From positions 1 to 64,000 of the forward strand of contig JAWXTK010000006.1 of assembly GCA_044433645.1 (NCBI GenBank): DNA of 64,000 nt. The letters run 5' to 3'. The position numbers and the translations under genes were made by a program. Source of the stretch: JAWXTK01 sp044433645. Lineage in GTDB: Bacteria > Bacteroidota > Bacteroidia > Bacteroidales > Rikenellaceae. This document shows, one piece after another, positions 35,842-44,195 of this stretch (positions are counted from its first letter, which is position 1; the number at the start of each line of letters is the position of its first letter). The notes under the pieces are model-generated. The model did not search any database and was not told the origin of the DNA. It was given only the letters and a program-made list of their open reading frames with translations.

Positions 35842-36441
35842 CTACTGAACGATACTCTCAGGATCAACCAGACCCTGGTTAATAGCATAAATAGTAAGCG
35901 CAGCCACAGATTTAATATTCAACTTGGTGACTATATTCTTACGGTGAGAAATTACCGTGGTAATAGAAATATTCATCTTATCGGCTATCTCCTTATTAAT
36001 ATAGCCCTGAGCGATAAAACCTATTACCTCCTTCTCTCTGTCCGTAAGCTGAACAGCAACAGCATCGCCGTGATGATATTGCCTTATAGAGTGAGACTCC
36101 ACGTGTGAGCGATTCCTCAGCTTTAGAATATCCTTCACCAACTGCTCCTCGCCCTGATTAATATTGATATACAACACCCCAGGCGTATTAGTCTGCATAG
36201 GATTTTCTTTCAACACTATGGCTCTATAACCTATATTCTGGAAAAATTCTATATTAGAGTTAAAGATGGTGTAAGAGATGAAATAGTGCATATAACTACT
36301 CTTCTCCACCAAAGAAAGTTCGGCAAAACTATTAAAGATTTCTATCTCTGCCACCGGTATGATTTTCTCTAAGATAGATTTTAAACCTATGCCCATTAAT
36401 TGGTTAGATGTAACTATTGCTATGGCAGGATGTGGATGCAT
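35842..36441 (-). CDS. Orphan LuxR/FixJ-type regulator with degenerate receiver
   Basis: 199 residues. The C-terminal HTH is canonical: LTDREKEVIGFIAQGYINKEIADKMNISITTVISHRKNIVTKLNIKS near 131-178. The N-terminal part has receiver-like spacing (PAIAIVTSNQLMGIGLKSILEK) but lacks the acidic pair (VTSN instead of DD) and has no Asp at the phosphorylation strand (HYFISYTIFNS). It is therefore unlikely to be phosphorylated by a sensor kinase; ligand binding or constitutive activity is inferred. Located immediately upstream of the TonB receptor cluster on the same strand, so a regulator of that uptake system is plausible. Porphyromonas CdhR is a known LuxR-type hemin-uptake regulator. Confidence 0.8.
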   Translation of the reverse strand: MHPHPAIAIVTSNQLMGIGLKSILEKIIPVAEIEIFNSFAELSLVEKSSYMHYFISYTIFNSNIEFFQNIGYRAIVLKENPMQTNTPGVLYININQGEEQLVKDILKLRNRSHVESHSIRQYHHGDAVAVQLTDREKEVIGFIAQGYINKEIADKMNISITTVISHRKNIVTKLNIKSVAALTIYAINQGLVDPESIVQ

Positions 36442-36504
36442 AATGGAATATTTTTTTGTAAAAGTATGTAAAAACTTTTGAAATCAAAAATTCAGCTTAA
36501 AGAT

Positions 36505-36536
36505 AAAGGGTTAAATCCGTGAAGATTTAACCCTTT
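36505..36536. terminator. Hairpin between anti-sigma gene and luxR
   Basis: Perfect 13-bp stem AAAGGGTTAAATC (36505-36517) / GATTTAACCCTTT (36524-36536), loop CGTGAA. Sits 64 bases upstream of the luxR ATG and 270 bases after the anti-sigma gene stop on the minus strand; terminator or 5' leader structure. Confidence 0.55.
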
Positions 36537-36605
36537 GGTGAAAATTACATATAAAAACTAAACTATTATGTTACAGTATAAAAAACCTTTTCTTTTTTTA
36601 AAAGT

Positions 36606-36720
36606 GAGATTGATTAGAGGGGCGTTACTTGATCTATAACTAGTAAACTACCAAACCCCCATTGTACGGATTTACTAAATCAAGTAACAGAGTTAGAATC
36701 ATTACCCCTCAATCAATTCT
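36606..36720. repeat. Nested inverted-repeat element
   Basis: Outer arms GAGATTGATTAGAGGGG (from 36606) and ACCCCTCAATCAATTCTC (to about 36721) pair with small offsets. Inner perfect arms are GTTACTTGAT (36624-36633) / ATCAAGTAAC (36679-36688); the innermost are AGTAAA (36642-36647) / TTTACT (36671-36676). The whole 115 bases could fold into one long interrupted hairpin. No ORF. Together with 36505-36536 it fills most of the 368-base gap 36442-36809. Confidence 0.6.
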
Positions 36721-36809
36721 CGAATAAACCCAAAATTAGTCTGTAATCTATAATAGAAGATGCAAAAGTGATGCAAAACGTTGCATCAATATTTAATTTT
36801 TTTTAATTT

Positions 36810-38039
36810 TTATTTAACTTTTATCCTCAATCCTGCTTTAATGCCGAAATAAAAGGGGTTTTCGCTAATAAAATTTGTTGCAAAAGATGATGCATCTGGG
36901 TAATAATTTATCGTTGGCTCGGCATAAATACCCAAACTATTCATAACACGATACTCAACTCCTATACCTGCATTCACCGAAGCAACCACTCCACTAAACT
37001 TAACTTTCTGAGTATTCGACTCAGATATACCTGTATAAATACGACTCATGTTAGTATCTAACTCACCATAAATACCTCGCTCAACCATAAAACCAAGGCT
37101 CGAATAAAATCTTAATTTCTCGCTGTTAGAAAAATTATATTTTATAGCCAACGGGATACCCATATATATTTGTCTACATTCAACACTATAATTTGTAGCG
37201 CTCGTAGAACCAGAACCCTCAGAACGTGTGCCTGTAAATAGCAAGCCTGATTCTATACTTAAATCATTTTTTAGGATACAAATAGCATTTACACCAAAGG
37301 TTATAGGCCTAAGATGTTTAATAGTTGTGTATAAATTATCTGTTGAATTAGTGCCCCTAAACCACGAAGACATATCACTTGTTGAGTAACTAGCATTTTC
37401 AAAGCCAAACGATGCGTGCGATGAGCCAAAAACCGACACAGCAACTCTTTTTAGAAAAGACGACTTAGGCCTATCTATTTGTTGTGCTATCGAAGGCATA
37501 GCTTGCACTGGAACTATTTGCAAAGAAGTCTCAGCAGAAGTTATTTCTTGAGAGTTATCAAACAATGAACTGCTAGAGTTTTGTTGTTTTTCTACAACTA
37601 CTATCTCTTGAGGTGTTTCCAATTTTTCGGGAATGATAATTTTTATAGGCTCATTCTCAGCAATAACGCTAGAGGTTGATGCTAAAACAATTTTTCCCTT
37701 AGTGTTGATTTCTTTCTCTGCAACCTCGATTTTCACCTTATGAGGTTCTTCTTTTTTAGGCTCAGGGAGTTTTATCTCGGCTATTTTTTTGACTGTTTCT
37801 GGAAATTGACTTTGATTATCTATATCTCTTATAATAAATATACCAACAAAGATAGCAGCAGCTACTGCCACACTAGCAGCTACACCAAAAGCCTTGCGCC
37901 TGAGCAAAGGAGTCTTAGGGGCTAGTGCAGGTTTCTGCTCCAGACTCTTAGCGACCCTATCCCATAGCTCTGGTGAGGGTTCTGCCTCTAAACCATACAA
38001 GGTTTTATTTAACTTATCTTCTAGTATATCTCTTTTCAT
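36810..38039 (-). CDS. Anti-sigma-like membrane protein with C-terminal beta-barrel-like domain
   Basis: 409 residues. The cytoplasmic N-terminus (MKRDILEDKLNKTLYGLEAEPSPELWDRVAKSLEQ) resembles anti-sigma factors of Bacteroidota, followed by one membrane helix (GVAASVAVAAAIFVGIFII near 51-70). A Lys/Glu/Pro/Gln-rich periplasmic linker spans about 75-185, then comes a beta-rich C-terminal part with outer-membrane-porin character (FGVNAICILKNDLSIESGLLFTG, ending FGIKAGLRIKVK). Starts directly after the ECF sigma stop (0-base gap). Predicted to hold that sigma factor and sense an envelope state. Confidence 0.75.
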   Translation of the reverse strand: MKRDILEDKLNKTLYGLEAEPSPELWDRVAKSLEQKPALAPKTPLLRRKAFGVAASVAVAAAIFVGIFIIRDIDNQSQFPETVKKIAEIKLPEPKKEEPHKVKIEVAEKEINTKGKIVLASTSSVIAENEPIKIIIPEKLETPQEIVVVEKQQNSSSSLFDNSQEITSAETSLQIVPVQAMPSIAQQIDRPKSSFLKRVAVSVFGSSHASFGFENASYSTSDMSSWFRGTNSTDNLYTTIKHLRPITFGVNAICILKNDLSIESGLLFTGTRSEGSGSTSATNYSVECRQIYMGIPLAIKYNFSNSEKLRFYSSLGFMVERGIYGELDTNMSRIYTGISESNTQKVKFSGVVASVNAGIGVEYRVMNSLGIYAEPTINYYPDASSFATNFISENPFYFGIKAGLRIKVK

Positions 38040-38621
38040 CTATTTTTCGTAGTCTAAAAGTAATTGAGATAATTTTGCTCTGGCCCTAGAATATTGCGAA
38101 CGTGATGTGTTTTCGCTAATATCTAGCATCTCACCAATTTCTTTGTGAGAATAGCCTTCAACTGCATAAAGGTTAATAATTGTTTTATAACCTTCGGGCA
38201 ATTTATCTATTATATTAGTTAAATCCTGGGCTGATATTTGGTCAACAACAGAAGCTTCTTTGTTACTTAATGAATTTTGTTCGTCTACATTACTAGCATC
38301 AAGCAGGGGATTTTTTTCTCTCAGATGAGTTAGTGCCGTGTTAATAAATATACGTCTACACCACCCCTCAAACGAGCCTTCAAAACGATAGAGTTTAATT
38401 TTAGTGAAGAGGGTTATAAATCCATCGTGAAGCACATCCTCGGCCTCAACTCTATCCTTGATATAGCGACAGCAGACACCATACATGATTTTCCCGTAGC
38501 GTAAATATAATTCACGACGGGCTTCATCATCATTTTGCTGGCATTTTTTTATTAACTGCTCCTGAGTCACTTCAAGTTTAGTGCTATAATTATGACGCAA
38601 AATACTACAAAAAAGTTGCAT
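38040..38621 (-). CDS. ECF-type RNA polymerase sigma factor
   Basis: 193 residues. Sigma-70 region 2 (CQQNDDEARRELYLRYGKIMYGVCCRYIKDRVEAEDVLHDGFITLFTKI) and region 4 (IIDKLPEGYKTIINLYAVEGYSHKEIGEMLDISENTSRSQYSRARAKL) are complete. The open frame starts at ATG 38621. A GTG at 38570 (VTQEQLIKKC) would give the more usual N-terminus for this subfamily. Immediately followed by its probable anti-sigma gene. Divergent from rpiB. Confidence 0.93.
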   Translation of the reverse strand: MQLFCSILRHNYSTKLEVTQEQLIKKCQQNDDEARRELYLRYGKIMYGVCCRYIKDRVEAEDVLHDGFITLFTKIKLYRFEGSFEGWCRRIFINTALTHLREKNPLLDASNVDEQNSLSNKEASVVDQISAQDLTNIIDKLPEGYKTIINLYAVEGYSHKEIGEMLDISENTSRSQYSRARAKLSQLLLDYEK

Positions 38622-38647
38622 CTCAAAGAAAAAAATTTCTACCTTTG
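38616..38647 (+). promoter_or_regulatory. Promoter of rpiB
   Basis: TTG 38616-38618, 21-base spacer, TACCTTTG 38640-38647; rpiB ATG is 26 bases downstream. It overlaps the first codons of the divergent sigma gene if that gene starts at 38621. Confidence 0.7.
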
Positions 38648-38673
38648 AGCAAAGTTAATAAAAATAAGACAAA

Positions 38674-39105
38674 ATGAAAGTAGGAATTGCAGCAGATCAT
38701 GCTGGTTATCAGATGAAAGAGTTTGTTTTAGGCTACCTTAGCAGCCTTGGACATGAGGTGTATGATTTTGGCACTTTAAGTGAAGAAAGTGTAGATTATC
38801 CTGATTTTGCTCACCCTTTGGCCGAGGCCGTAGAGAAAAAAGAAGTTGAGCTAGGTTTTGCATTTTGTGGTAGTGCAAATGGAATTTCTATGACTCTAAA
38901 CAAACACCAAGGCGTGCGTGCAGCTATATGTTGGTTGGCTGAAATCGCAACCCTAGCGCGCGAGCACAACGATGCAAATATTTGCAGTATGCCTGCTAGA
39001 TATATTTCAAATGAGCTTGCAATAGAGATTACAGATGCTTTCTTAGCAGCTAATTTTGAGGGTGGCAGACACATTGCCAGAGTAAATAAAATTGCTTGCT
39101 CTTAA
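38674..39105 (+). CDS. rpiB: Ribose-5-phosphate isomerase B
   Basis: 143 residues, RpiB/LacAB family. Interconverts ribose-5-P and ribulose-5-P in the pentose phosphate pathway. Signatures: GIAADHAGYQMKEFVLGYL near 3-21, DYPDFAHPLAEAV near 42-54, FCGSANGISMTLNKHQGVRAA near 68-88 (the catalytic Cys position of RpiB is here FCGSANG), and HNDANICSMPAR near 100-111. Single gene with its own promoter. Confidence 0.95.
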   Translation: MKVGIAADHAGYQMKEFVLGYLSSLGHEVYDFGTLSEESVDYPDFAHPLAEAVEKKEVELGFAFCGSANGISMTLNKHQGVRAAICWLAEIATLAREHNDANICSMPARYISNELAIEITDAFLAANFEGGRHIARVNKIACS

Positions 39106-39117
39106 GTAGCAGGCAAT
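39089..39117. terminator. Weak hairpin after rpiB
   Basis: ATTGC-TGCT pairs with AGCA-GCAAT around the rpiB stop codon, with a T-rich run about ten bases later. Convergent with the WG gene, so it may serve both. Confidence 0.4.
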
Positions 39118-39132
39118 TCCCCCACTTTTTTT

Positions 39133-40521
39133 CTAAACAGTAATGTAAATATCTTCGCCTTTTAGGCGAACTAGTGCTTTGTCCCCCACAAAATCGTAGG
39201 CATTAGAGTAAATACAATCTATAATTTGCTCTCCGTGGGTGTTGATATAGCCATAAAGCCTATCTTTTTTTACAAGCAACAGACCATTGTCTGCAACATC
39301 GCCCATATAATCATAATTTTCTCTCGAGATAATCTCGCCCCTATTATTTAAAAGTGAGTAACCACCTTCATTTTGCGCCATAACCACGCCAAAGGCTGCA
39401 AACCAACTCATATCCTCCCACTTGGGTTCTATCAAAAAATGCCCCTTAGTGTCTATGAGTGCAAACTCTTCTTCTAGGCAAACCACGGCACACGAGCGAG
39501 TAAAATCTTCGGCATACTGAAATTCTTTATCAAACAATACCTCGCCACTTCTCCCGTCCACATAATAAAACATCCCATTCTCTGCCCTTAAACACACAGG
39601 TCTCGTAGCATCCTTACCACTAGCAAAATAATCACTCAGCGAAGTCCCCTTAACTACTGACATCTCAAACTCCTTAGCTAAAGCATCAAAATCGCTGTGA
39701 GCAATCTCTGATATAAGTTCATTTATCTCTGCGCGCTCACCCCCATAGATCGAATCCAACAATTCAGTTAGGGCACTAAAATTTATACTCTGGGCAAAAG
39801 ATTTAAAGACAGGAATTAAATTCCCCTTAGCCTCGACACTAAAAATATTCATCGCTCCCGAGCAAAGGAAATATTGGGGCACAACACACACCACAGCTAT
39901 AAAAGATGCAAGAAAAGCAAAGGCCTTATTGTCGTTAAAAAAAGCTTGATTATTGCGCTCACCTTGGCTTTCAACAACACCTTCGCATGAGAGAGCCACT
40001 ATTGGTTTATTAGCTTTTGTTACCCCTATTTTTTTAAGATCTAAACCCTTAAAATTCACTCTTTTACGATAGAATTCTTCGGCCATAAGAGCGATATTTT
40101 CAAGTAATTCTACCATGCTTTTTCTATCACAATTTAGAGCACATCGAGTCAAAAAATCGCTCAAACTATCAGCCTCAACACTATCCTGCAAAACCACATC
40201 ACAGCTTTTTGTGCGAGATAAGTTATTGAAAATCAGCATCTCATCATGCAAGAATTTCCACCTGCATATAAACTCGCTGTTTAAAGATTGAAACCTAAGA
40301 TTAAGATTGTCAAAACGTCGCCTAGCAGAGTCTCTATCACCCAAAAAGCACCACATAACTTTTTTTTGACCCTTATAACGTATCTTAAAATATGCTATTC
40401 TGTTTTCAACATAAAAGTCGTAATCCCCGTCTTTTTTTCGCTCAAGAGAAATACTATTTCCAAGAGTTAAAAACATACCATAGGGATTGCTGAGGGTTTC
40501 TATATATTTACTTAAATTCAT
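39133..40521 (-). CDS. Pseudokinase-WG repeat protein
   Basis: 462 residues. The first 190 are a diverged copy of the kinase encoded two genes upstream: LSKYIETLSNPYGMFLTLGN..ISLER against LSDYLEALENPKGIFKTLKGEISLER. Kinase residues are lost: the VAIK-type Lys position reads KVMWCFL, and HGDIKPEN corresponds to FKGLDLKKIGV, with no DFG-like triplet. After a linker with a hydrophobic stretch (AFLASFIAVVCVVPQYFL), residues about 310-462 form WG-type beta repeats (GMFYYVDGRSGEVLFD, FALIDTKGHFLIEPKWE, YSLLNNRGEIISR, YGYINTHGEQIID). Probably an effector or scaffold read out by the kinase. Overlaps the VWA gene by 4 bases. Confidence 0.75.
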   Translation of the reverse strand: MNLSKYIETLSNPYGMFLTLGNSISLERKKDGDYDFYVENRIAYFKIRYKGQKKVMWCFLGDRDSARRRFDNLNLRFQSLNSEFICRWKFLHDEMLIFNNLSRTKSCDVVLQDSVEADSLSDFLTRCALNCDRKSMVELLENIALMAEEFYRKRVNFKGLDLKKIGVTKANKPIVALSCEGVVESQGERNNQAFFNDNKAFAFLASFIAVVCVVPQYFLCSGAMNIFSVEAKGNLIPVFKSFAQSINFSALTELLDSIYGGERAEINELISEIAHSDFDALAKEFEMSVVKGTSLSDYFASGKDATRPVCLRAENGMFYYVDGRSGEVLFDKEFQYAEDFTRSCAVVCLEEEFALIDTKGHFLIEPKWEDMSWFAAFGVVMAQNEGGYSLLNNRGEIISRENYDYMGDVADNGLLLVKKDRLYGYINTHGEQIIDCIYSNAYDFVGDKALVRLKGEDIYITV

Positions 40522-41372
40522 AATTTCGAGATAGTTACTGAGCCTATATTTATCAGTGAGAATAAATCATCTATCGAAGTATTAAAGCTCATAGCCTTGC
40601 ATTCAGCCTCACTGCTAGAGTCTTTAATTTCACTTATCATGCCCTTGTAAAAGCTAGGCATATTGCTAGATAATTTGTAGAGCAAACGTGCGTGTTTTAA
40701 CTCTGGTAATTCGTCTATTGAGCTAGGGAACAACACTTTAACATCCTCTGCACTTTTGCTATTTGAGATATGAATATTTAAGAAAATCACCTCGCCGTCA
40801 TTTGTTGCAAGCGATTTAATTTTATTAGCTTTTACTTCTAATTCACTCTCGCTAACATCGTTACATTCTCCGTCGGTGATATTAATTATCATCAAGGGAA
40901 AGGAGTCCATATTTTTTTTACACCACCCTCTTGCTGCACGAAAAACCACCTCCAACGCTCCCCCCATAGGAGTCACTCCCTCACACCTAGGCTCAAACCA
41001 TCTATTTTGCATAGTGGTGAACATTCTTTTTTGCTTGTCAGGAAATTCACGCACCTGGCTAACTTTAATCTTTTTAGGATTCATGGCGTAAAGCTTAGGC
41101 GCAGTAAGCCAAAACTTAGATTTTAGCAAGCGATTTTCTATGCCACATCCTCCATAACCTAGAACTGCGATATCAAGATAATCATAGACCTCATCACGTG
41201 CTTTGCATCTTAAAATTAATTCGTGCAAGGCGTTATTTATAACCATACAAGAGAGTTCGGCCTTAGTTGTAAGCTCAGAATTATATCTTATCTTACCACT
41301 CATAGAGGCTGATTGATCTATCATAAATACTATGGCAGACTTTCTATCACGGGTTATACGTTGGCTATACAT
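40518..41372 (-). CDS. VWA (von Willebrand factor A) domain protein, TerY-like
   Basis: 284 residues, cytoplasmic (no signal peptide). Metal-ion-dependent adhesion site is intact: DQSASMSG at about 19-26 (DxSxS) and NITDGECND near 160-168 for the later Asp. The middle matches TerY-type VWA proteins (GVTPMGGALEVVFRAARGW). In TerY-P units a VWA protein is encoded with a kinase and a PP2C phosphatase; here the neighbours are a kinase (18 bases upstream) and a pseudokinase-WG protein (4-base overlap) and no phosphatase is present. Confidence 0.85.
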   Translation of the reverse strand: MYSQRITRDRKSAIVFMIDQSASMSGKIRYNSELTTKAELSCMVINNALHELILRCKARDEVYDYLDIAVLGYGGCGIENRLLKSKFWLTAPKLYAMNPKKIKVSQVREFPDKQKRMFTTMQNRWFEPRCEGVTPMGGALEVVFRAARGWCKKNMDSFPLMIINITDGECNDVSESELEVKANKIKSLATNDGEVIFLNIHISNSKSAEDVKVLFPSSIDELPELKHARLLYKLSSNMPSFYKGMISEIKDSSSEAECKAMSFNTSIDDLFSLINIGSVTISKL

Positions 41373-41390
41373 AGATTTTTTTTAGTTTTT

Positions 41391-42266
41391 CTAAAAAAGC
41401 TCCTTCAAATTATCAATAATATAACTTGGTGAGCGTAAAGCTTTTAATTTAGCTGTAAATTTAATATTTTCTCTCCACATTCCTAGCAAAATATTGTAAA
41501 CTTCACTAGAATTATCAAAAATTTCTTCAGGATTTAGTATAATATTATCTCCCTTATGAAATCTCAAATAAAGGCTCTCATCAAAACTTAGGCCATGCAA
41601 ACTAACGCTTATCACAAGCAAAGAATAATCATCAATATGCCTGTCATAATCACTCACTCCTCGCCCTGGGTGCACAAAGGGAGGTGTGCCCAAGTGAATA
41701 TTATCCCCAGCATCAAGGCCTGGAATAAAGGCCGAGTCAAGGTCTATAAGTTTTAAACTATTATCACACTCTAAGACAATAATATTTTCGGGCTTTATAT
41801 CTCCATGTGCCCAATTTTGAGCTAAAAGATATTTTGCCATAGCATCAAAACTCTCGGCTAGTTCCCCTATTTTAGCCTTATCTTTACACTTAACAGCCCA
41901 CTCTATTACATCAGCAAGGGTTTCGCCCTCTAACCAATCGCCCACAAGAGCCTCGCGCACATTACTACGCCCTAGTCTATCAAAGACTGTGATTTCATCT
42001 GCAAGATAGCGATAATTTACTAGATAAGGGCAGGATAATTTAGACAAAAAGTCGTATTTATAACACAAAAAGGCAAGCTCGTTAACATAGCATTTAAGCA
42101 TTAACGGCTTGCCTTCCAAGAAGATTTTAAAAACACAGGCATCTGCGCCTGAACTTATTTTTATCTCATTGTAATCATCTCGCTCTAGGCTAATTTCACC
42201 TTTCAAAGTTTTGAAAATTCCCTTAGGATTTTCAAGTGCCTCAAGATAATCGCTCAGTAAACGCAA
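41391..42266 (-). CDS. Ser/Thr-type protein kinase
   Basis: 291 residues. Hanks-type core: Lys in PLMLKCYV near 55 (VAIK role), the catalytic loop HGDIKPENI near 152-160 (Asp, Lys and Asn present), metal-binding DLDSAF near 174-179 in place of DFG, then GTPPFVHPGRG as activation/P+1 region. No transmembrane helix, so a soluble kinase. It begins with TTG at 42266, preceded by an SD-like AGGAG (42276-42272) unusual for this genome. Only 15 bases separate it from the DAHP synthase stop, so it may be transcribed with the aromatic operon; VWA gene follows after 18 bases. Confidence 0.87.
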   Translation of the reverse strand: MRLLSDYLEALENPKGIFKTLKGEISLERDDYNEIKISSGADACVFKIFLEGKPLMLKCYVNELAFLCYKYDFLSKLSCPYLVNYRYLADEITVFDRLGRSNVREALVGDWLEGETLADVIEWAVKCKDKAKIGELAESFDAMAKYLLAQNWAHGDIKPENIIVLECDNSLKLIDLDSAFIPGLDAGDNIHLGTPPFVHPGRGVSDYDRHIDDYSLLVISVSLHGLSFDESLYLRFHKGDNIILNPEEIFDNSSEVYNILLGMWRENIKFTAKLKALRSPSYIIDNLKELF

Positions 42267-42281
42267 GATGACTCCTTTTTT

Positions 42282-43349
42282 TTATTTGTTCATTACACGG
42301 TTTTGACGGCTGATGCTCTCTAGGTGAATAGCCTCAAGTATGGTTTGCAAAAACTCTTCACTAAGGTTAAGACCTGACGCAGCAGTCATAACTTTTTCTC
42401 TAATACTGCTCCAACGTCCACCTTGAAGTATAGCTACGTCATTATCTTTTTTCACTTTACCTATTCTCTCAGCAACTGCCATGCGACGTGAGAAAAGGTC
42501 AAATACTTCGTTGTCGATTTGGTCTATCTCGTCACGGTAAGAGTCAATAGTTTTGATGAAGTCTGGATCATTAACGCTATCTTTTCTCCAGTGAATAGAG
42601 TTAATCATTTTCACCAAGTTGTCTGGTGTAAGCTGTTGTGAAGCATCACTCCAAGCCTCGTCTGGGCAAATGTGGCTCTCAACGATAAGACCATCAAAAC
42701 GTAGGTCAGCAGCTGTTTGAGCAACTTCTTGAAGGAAAGTACGGCTACCACAGATGTGTGAAGGGTCACAAATCATAGGGATATTTGGGTATCTTTGGCG
42801 CATTTCAAGAATAATGTGCCACATAGGCGCATTACGGTATTTAGTTTGTCCGAAGTAAGAGAATCCACGGTGGATAAGACCTATGTTTTCCTCAGCAACA
42901 CCAACATTTAGTAGACGAGCCACAGCTCCTCCCCAAAGGTCGATATCTGGATTCATAGGGTTTTTAATCAACACAGGAACATCAGTACCACGCAAAGCAT
43001 CAGCAATATCTTGAACGCTAAAAGGGCTAACTGTTGTACGAGCACCTATCCAAAGCACATCTACACCAAACTCAAGGGCTTGCTCAACGTGTTTTGCAGA
43101 TGCCACCTCAACTGCGATAGGCATGCCAGTGATTTCTTTAGCTTTAGCCATCCATGCTAAACCTTTAAGACCTGAACCTTCAAAAGTTCCTGGTTTAGTA
43201 CGTGGTTTCCACACACCTGCTCTAAGCACGTCTACTTGTCCTGTTGCAGCAATTGCTTTGCAAGTTGCCAATGTTTGTTCCTCTGTCTCAGCGCTACATG
43301 GGCCCGAGATAATCAAAGGTTTCTTTAGGTTTAATTTGAATTTTGTCAT
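42282..43349 (-). CDS. Bifunctional DAHP synthase / chorismate mutase
   Basis: 355 residues. N-terminal about 260 residues are a type I-beta DAHP synthase (KPLIISGPCSAETEEQTLATCKA; GVWKPRTKPGTFEG; CDPSHICGSRTFLQEVA), joining PEP and erythrose-4-P at the entry to the shikimate pathway. The C-terminal 90 residues are an AroQ chorismate mutase (DSYRDEIDQIDNEVFDLFSRRMAVAERIGKVK), converting chorismate to prephenate. Fusion of this kind is typical of Bacteroidota and lets aromatic end products control the synthase through the mutase domain. Overlaps tyrA by 4 bases. Confidence 0.95.
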   Translation of the reverse strand: MTKFKLNLKKPLIISGPCSAETEEQTLATCKAIAATGQVDVLRAGVWKPRTKPGTFEGSGLKGLAWMAKAKEITGMPIAVEVASAKHVEQALEFGVDVLWIGARTTVSPFSVQDIADALRGTDVPVLIKNPMNPDIDLWGGAVARLLNVGVAEENIGLIHRGFSYFGQTKYRNAPMWHIILEMRQRYPNIPMICDPSHICGSRTFLQEVAQTAADLRFDGLIVESHICPDEAWSDASQQLTPDNLVKMINSIHWRKDSVNDPDFIKTIDSYRDEIDQIDNEVFDLFSRRMAVAERIGKVKKDNDVAILQGGRWSSIREKVMTAASGLNLSEEFLQTILEAIHLESISRQNRVMNK

Positions 43350-44194
43350 TTCAGTATTTTCTTAATTAAATTTGCTTTCTCTATCATTTTTGTAAGTCCC
43401 TCGCTGTCGTCTTTCTCCAACATTCTGCGAAGAATTTGAAGTTGGTGAATATGCTCGCGAAGCACGTCCAATACATTATATTTATTCTTCATAAAAATCG
43501 GTGTCCACATACTAGCCGAACTCTTAGCCAAACGCACGGTGCTGTCAAAACCCCCTGCTGCTAAATCGAAAATATGTTCCTGTTCACGCTCTTTCTCTAA
43601 CACTGTTAGTGCTAAGGCAAACGAGCTAATATGCGAAATATGAGACACATAAGCCGAGTGCATATCCTGGTCCTCGCCCGACATATATATTATAGGCATG
43701 CCTATCTTCTCGTACACTCCTTTAACCAATTCCAAAGCTTTTTCATCGCTCTGTTCCTTGTCGCAAATCACTACTGTGCGTCCAGTGAAAGCACCCTTGA
43801 CTGCTGCCTCTGGGCCACTAAATTCGGTACCCCACATAGGGTGAGTTGCCACAAATCTTGCTCTCTTGCTGTGTTGTTCTATCATCTCCAGCAGGTCAAC
43901 CTTCACCGAACCCATATCCATAACTGCCTGTTTATCAGACACTTTATTAAGTACCTTAACAGCCAAACCAGGGATAGTATCAACGGGTGTAGCCAAAACT
44001 ATCAAATCTATCTCATCACTAGGTGCTATCTCATCCAAAGTAGCGATTTTATCTACCAGACCAAGCTCTAGAGCGCGCTTGCAATTAGCCTCGCTATTAT
44101 CTACGCCCCAAACCTCAGAGCACAAACCATTGTCTTTAAGGCTCAGTGCAAACGAACCTCCAATAAGACCTATACCTATAACTGCTGCTTTCAT
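43346..44194 (-). CDS. tyrA: Prephenate dehydrogenase
   Basis: 282 residues. N-terminal Rossmann motif GIGLIGGSFALSLK near 7-20 for NAD(P), then the catalytic-region ATHPMWGTEFSGPEAA near 120-135 and SHISHISSFALALTVL near 190-205. Oxidatively decarboxylates prephenate to hydroxyphenylpyruvate (or arogenate to tyrosine). Starts one base after the aminotransferase stop. Confidence 0.93.
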   Translation of the reverse strand: MKAAVIGIGLIGGSFALSLKDNGLCSEVWGVDNSEANCKRALELGLVDKIATLDEIAPSDEIDLIVLATPVDTIPGLAVKVLNKVSDKQAVMDMGSVKVDLLEMIEQHSKRARFVATHPMWGTEFSGPEAAVKGAFTGRTVVICDKEQSDEKALELVKGVYEKIGMPIIYMSGEDQDMHSAYVSHISHISSFALALTVLEKEREQEHIFDLAAGGFDSTVRLAKSSASMWTPIFMKNKYNVLDVLREHIHQLQILRRMLEKDDSEGLTKMIEKANLIKKILK

Positions 44195-44195
44195 C

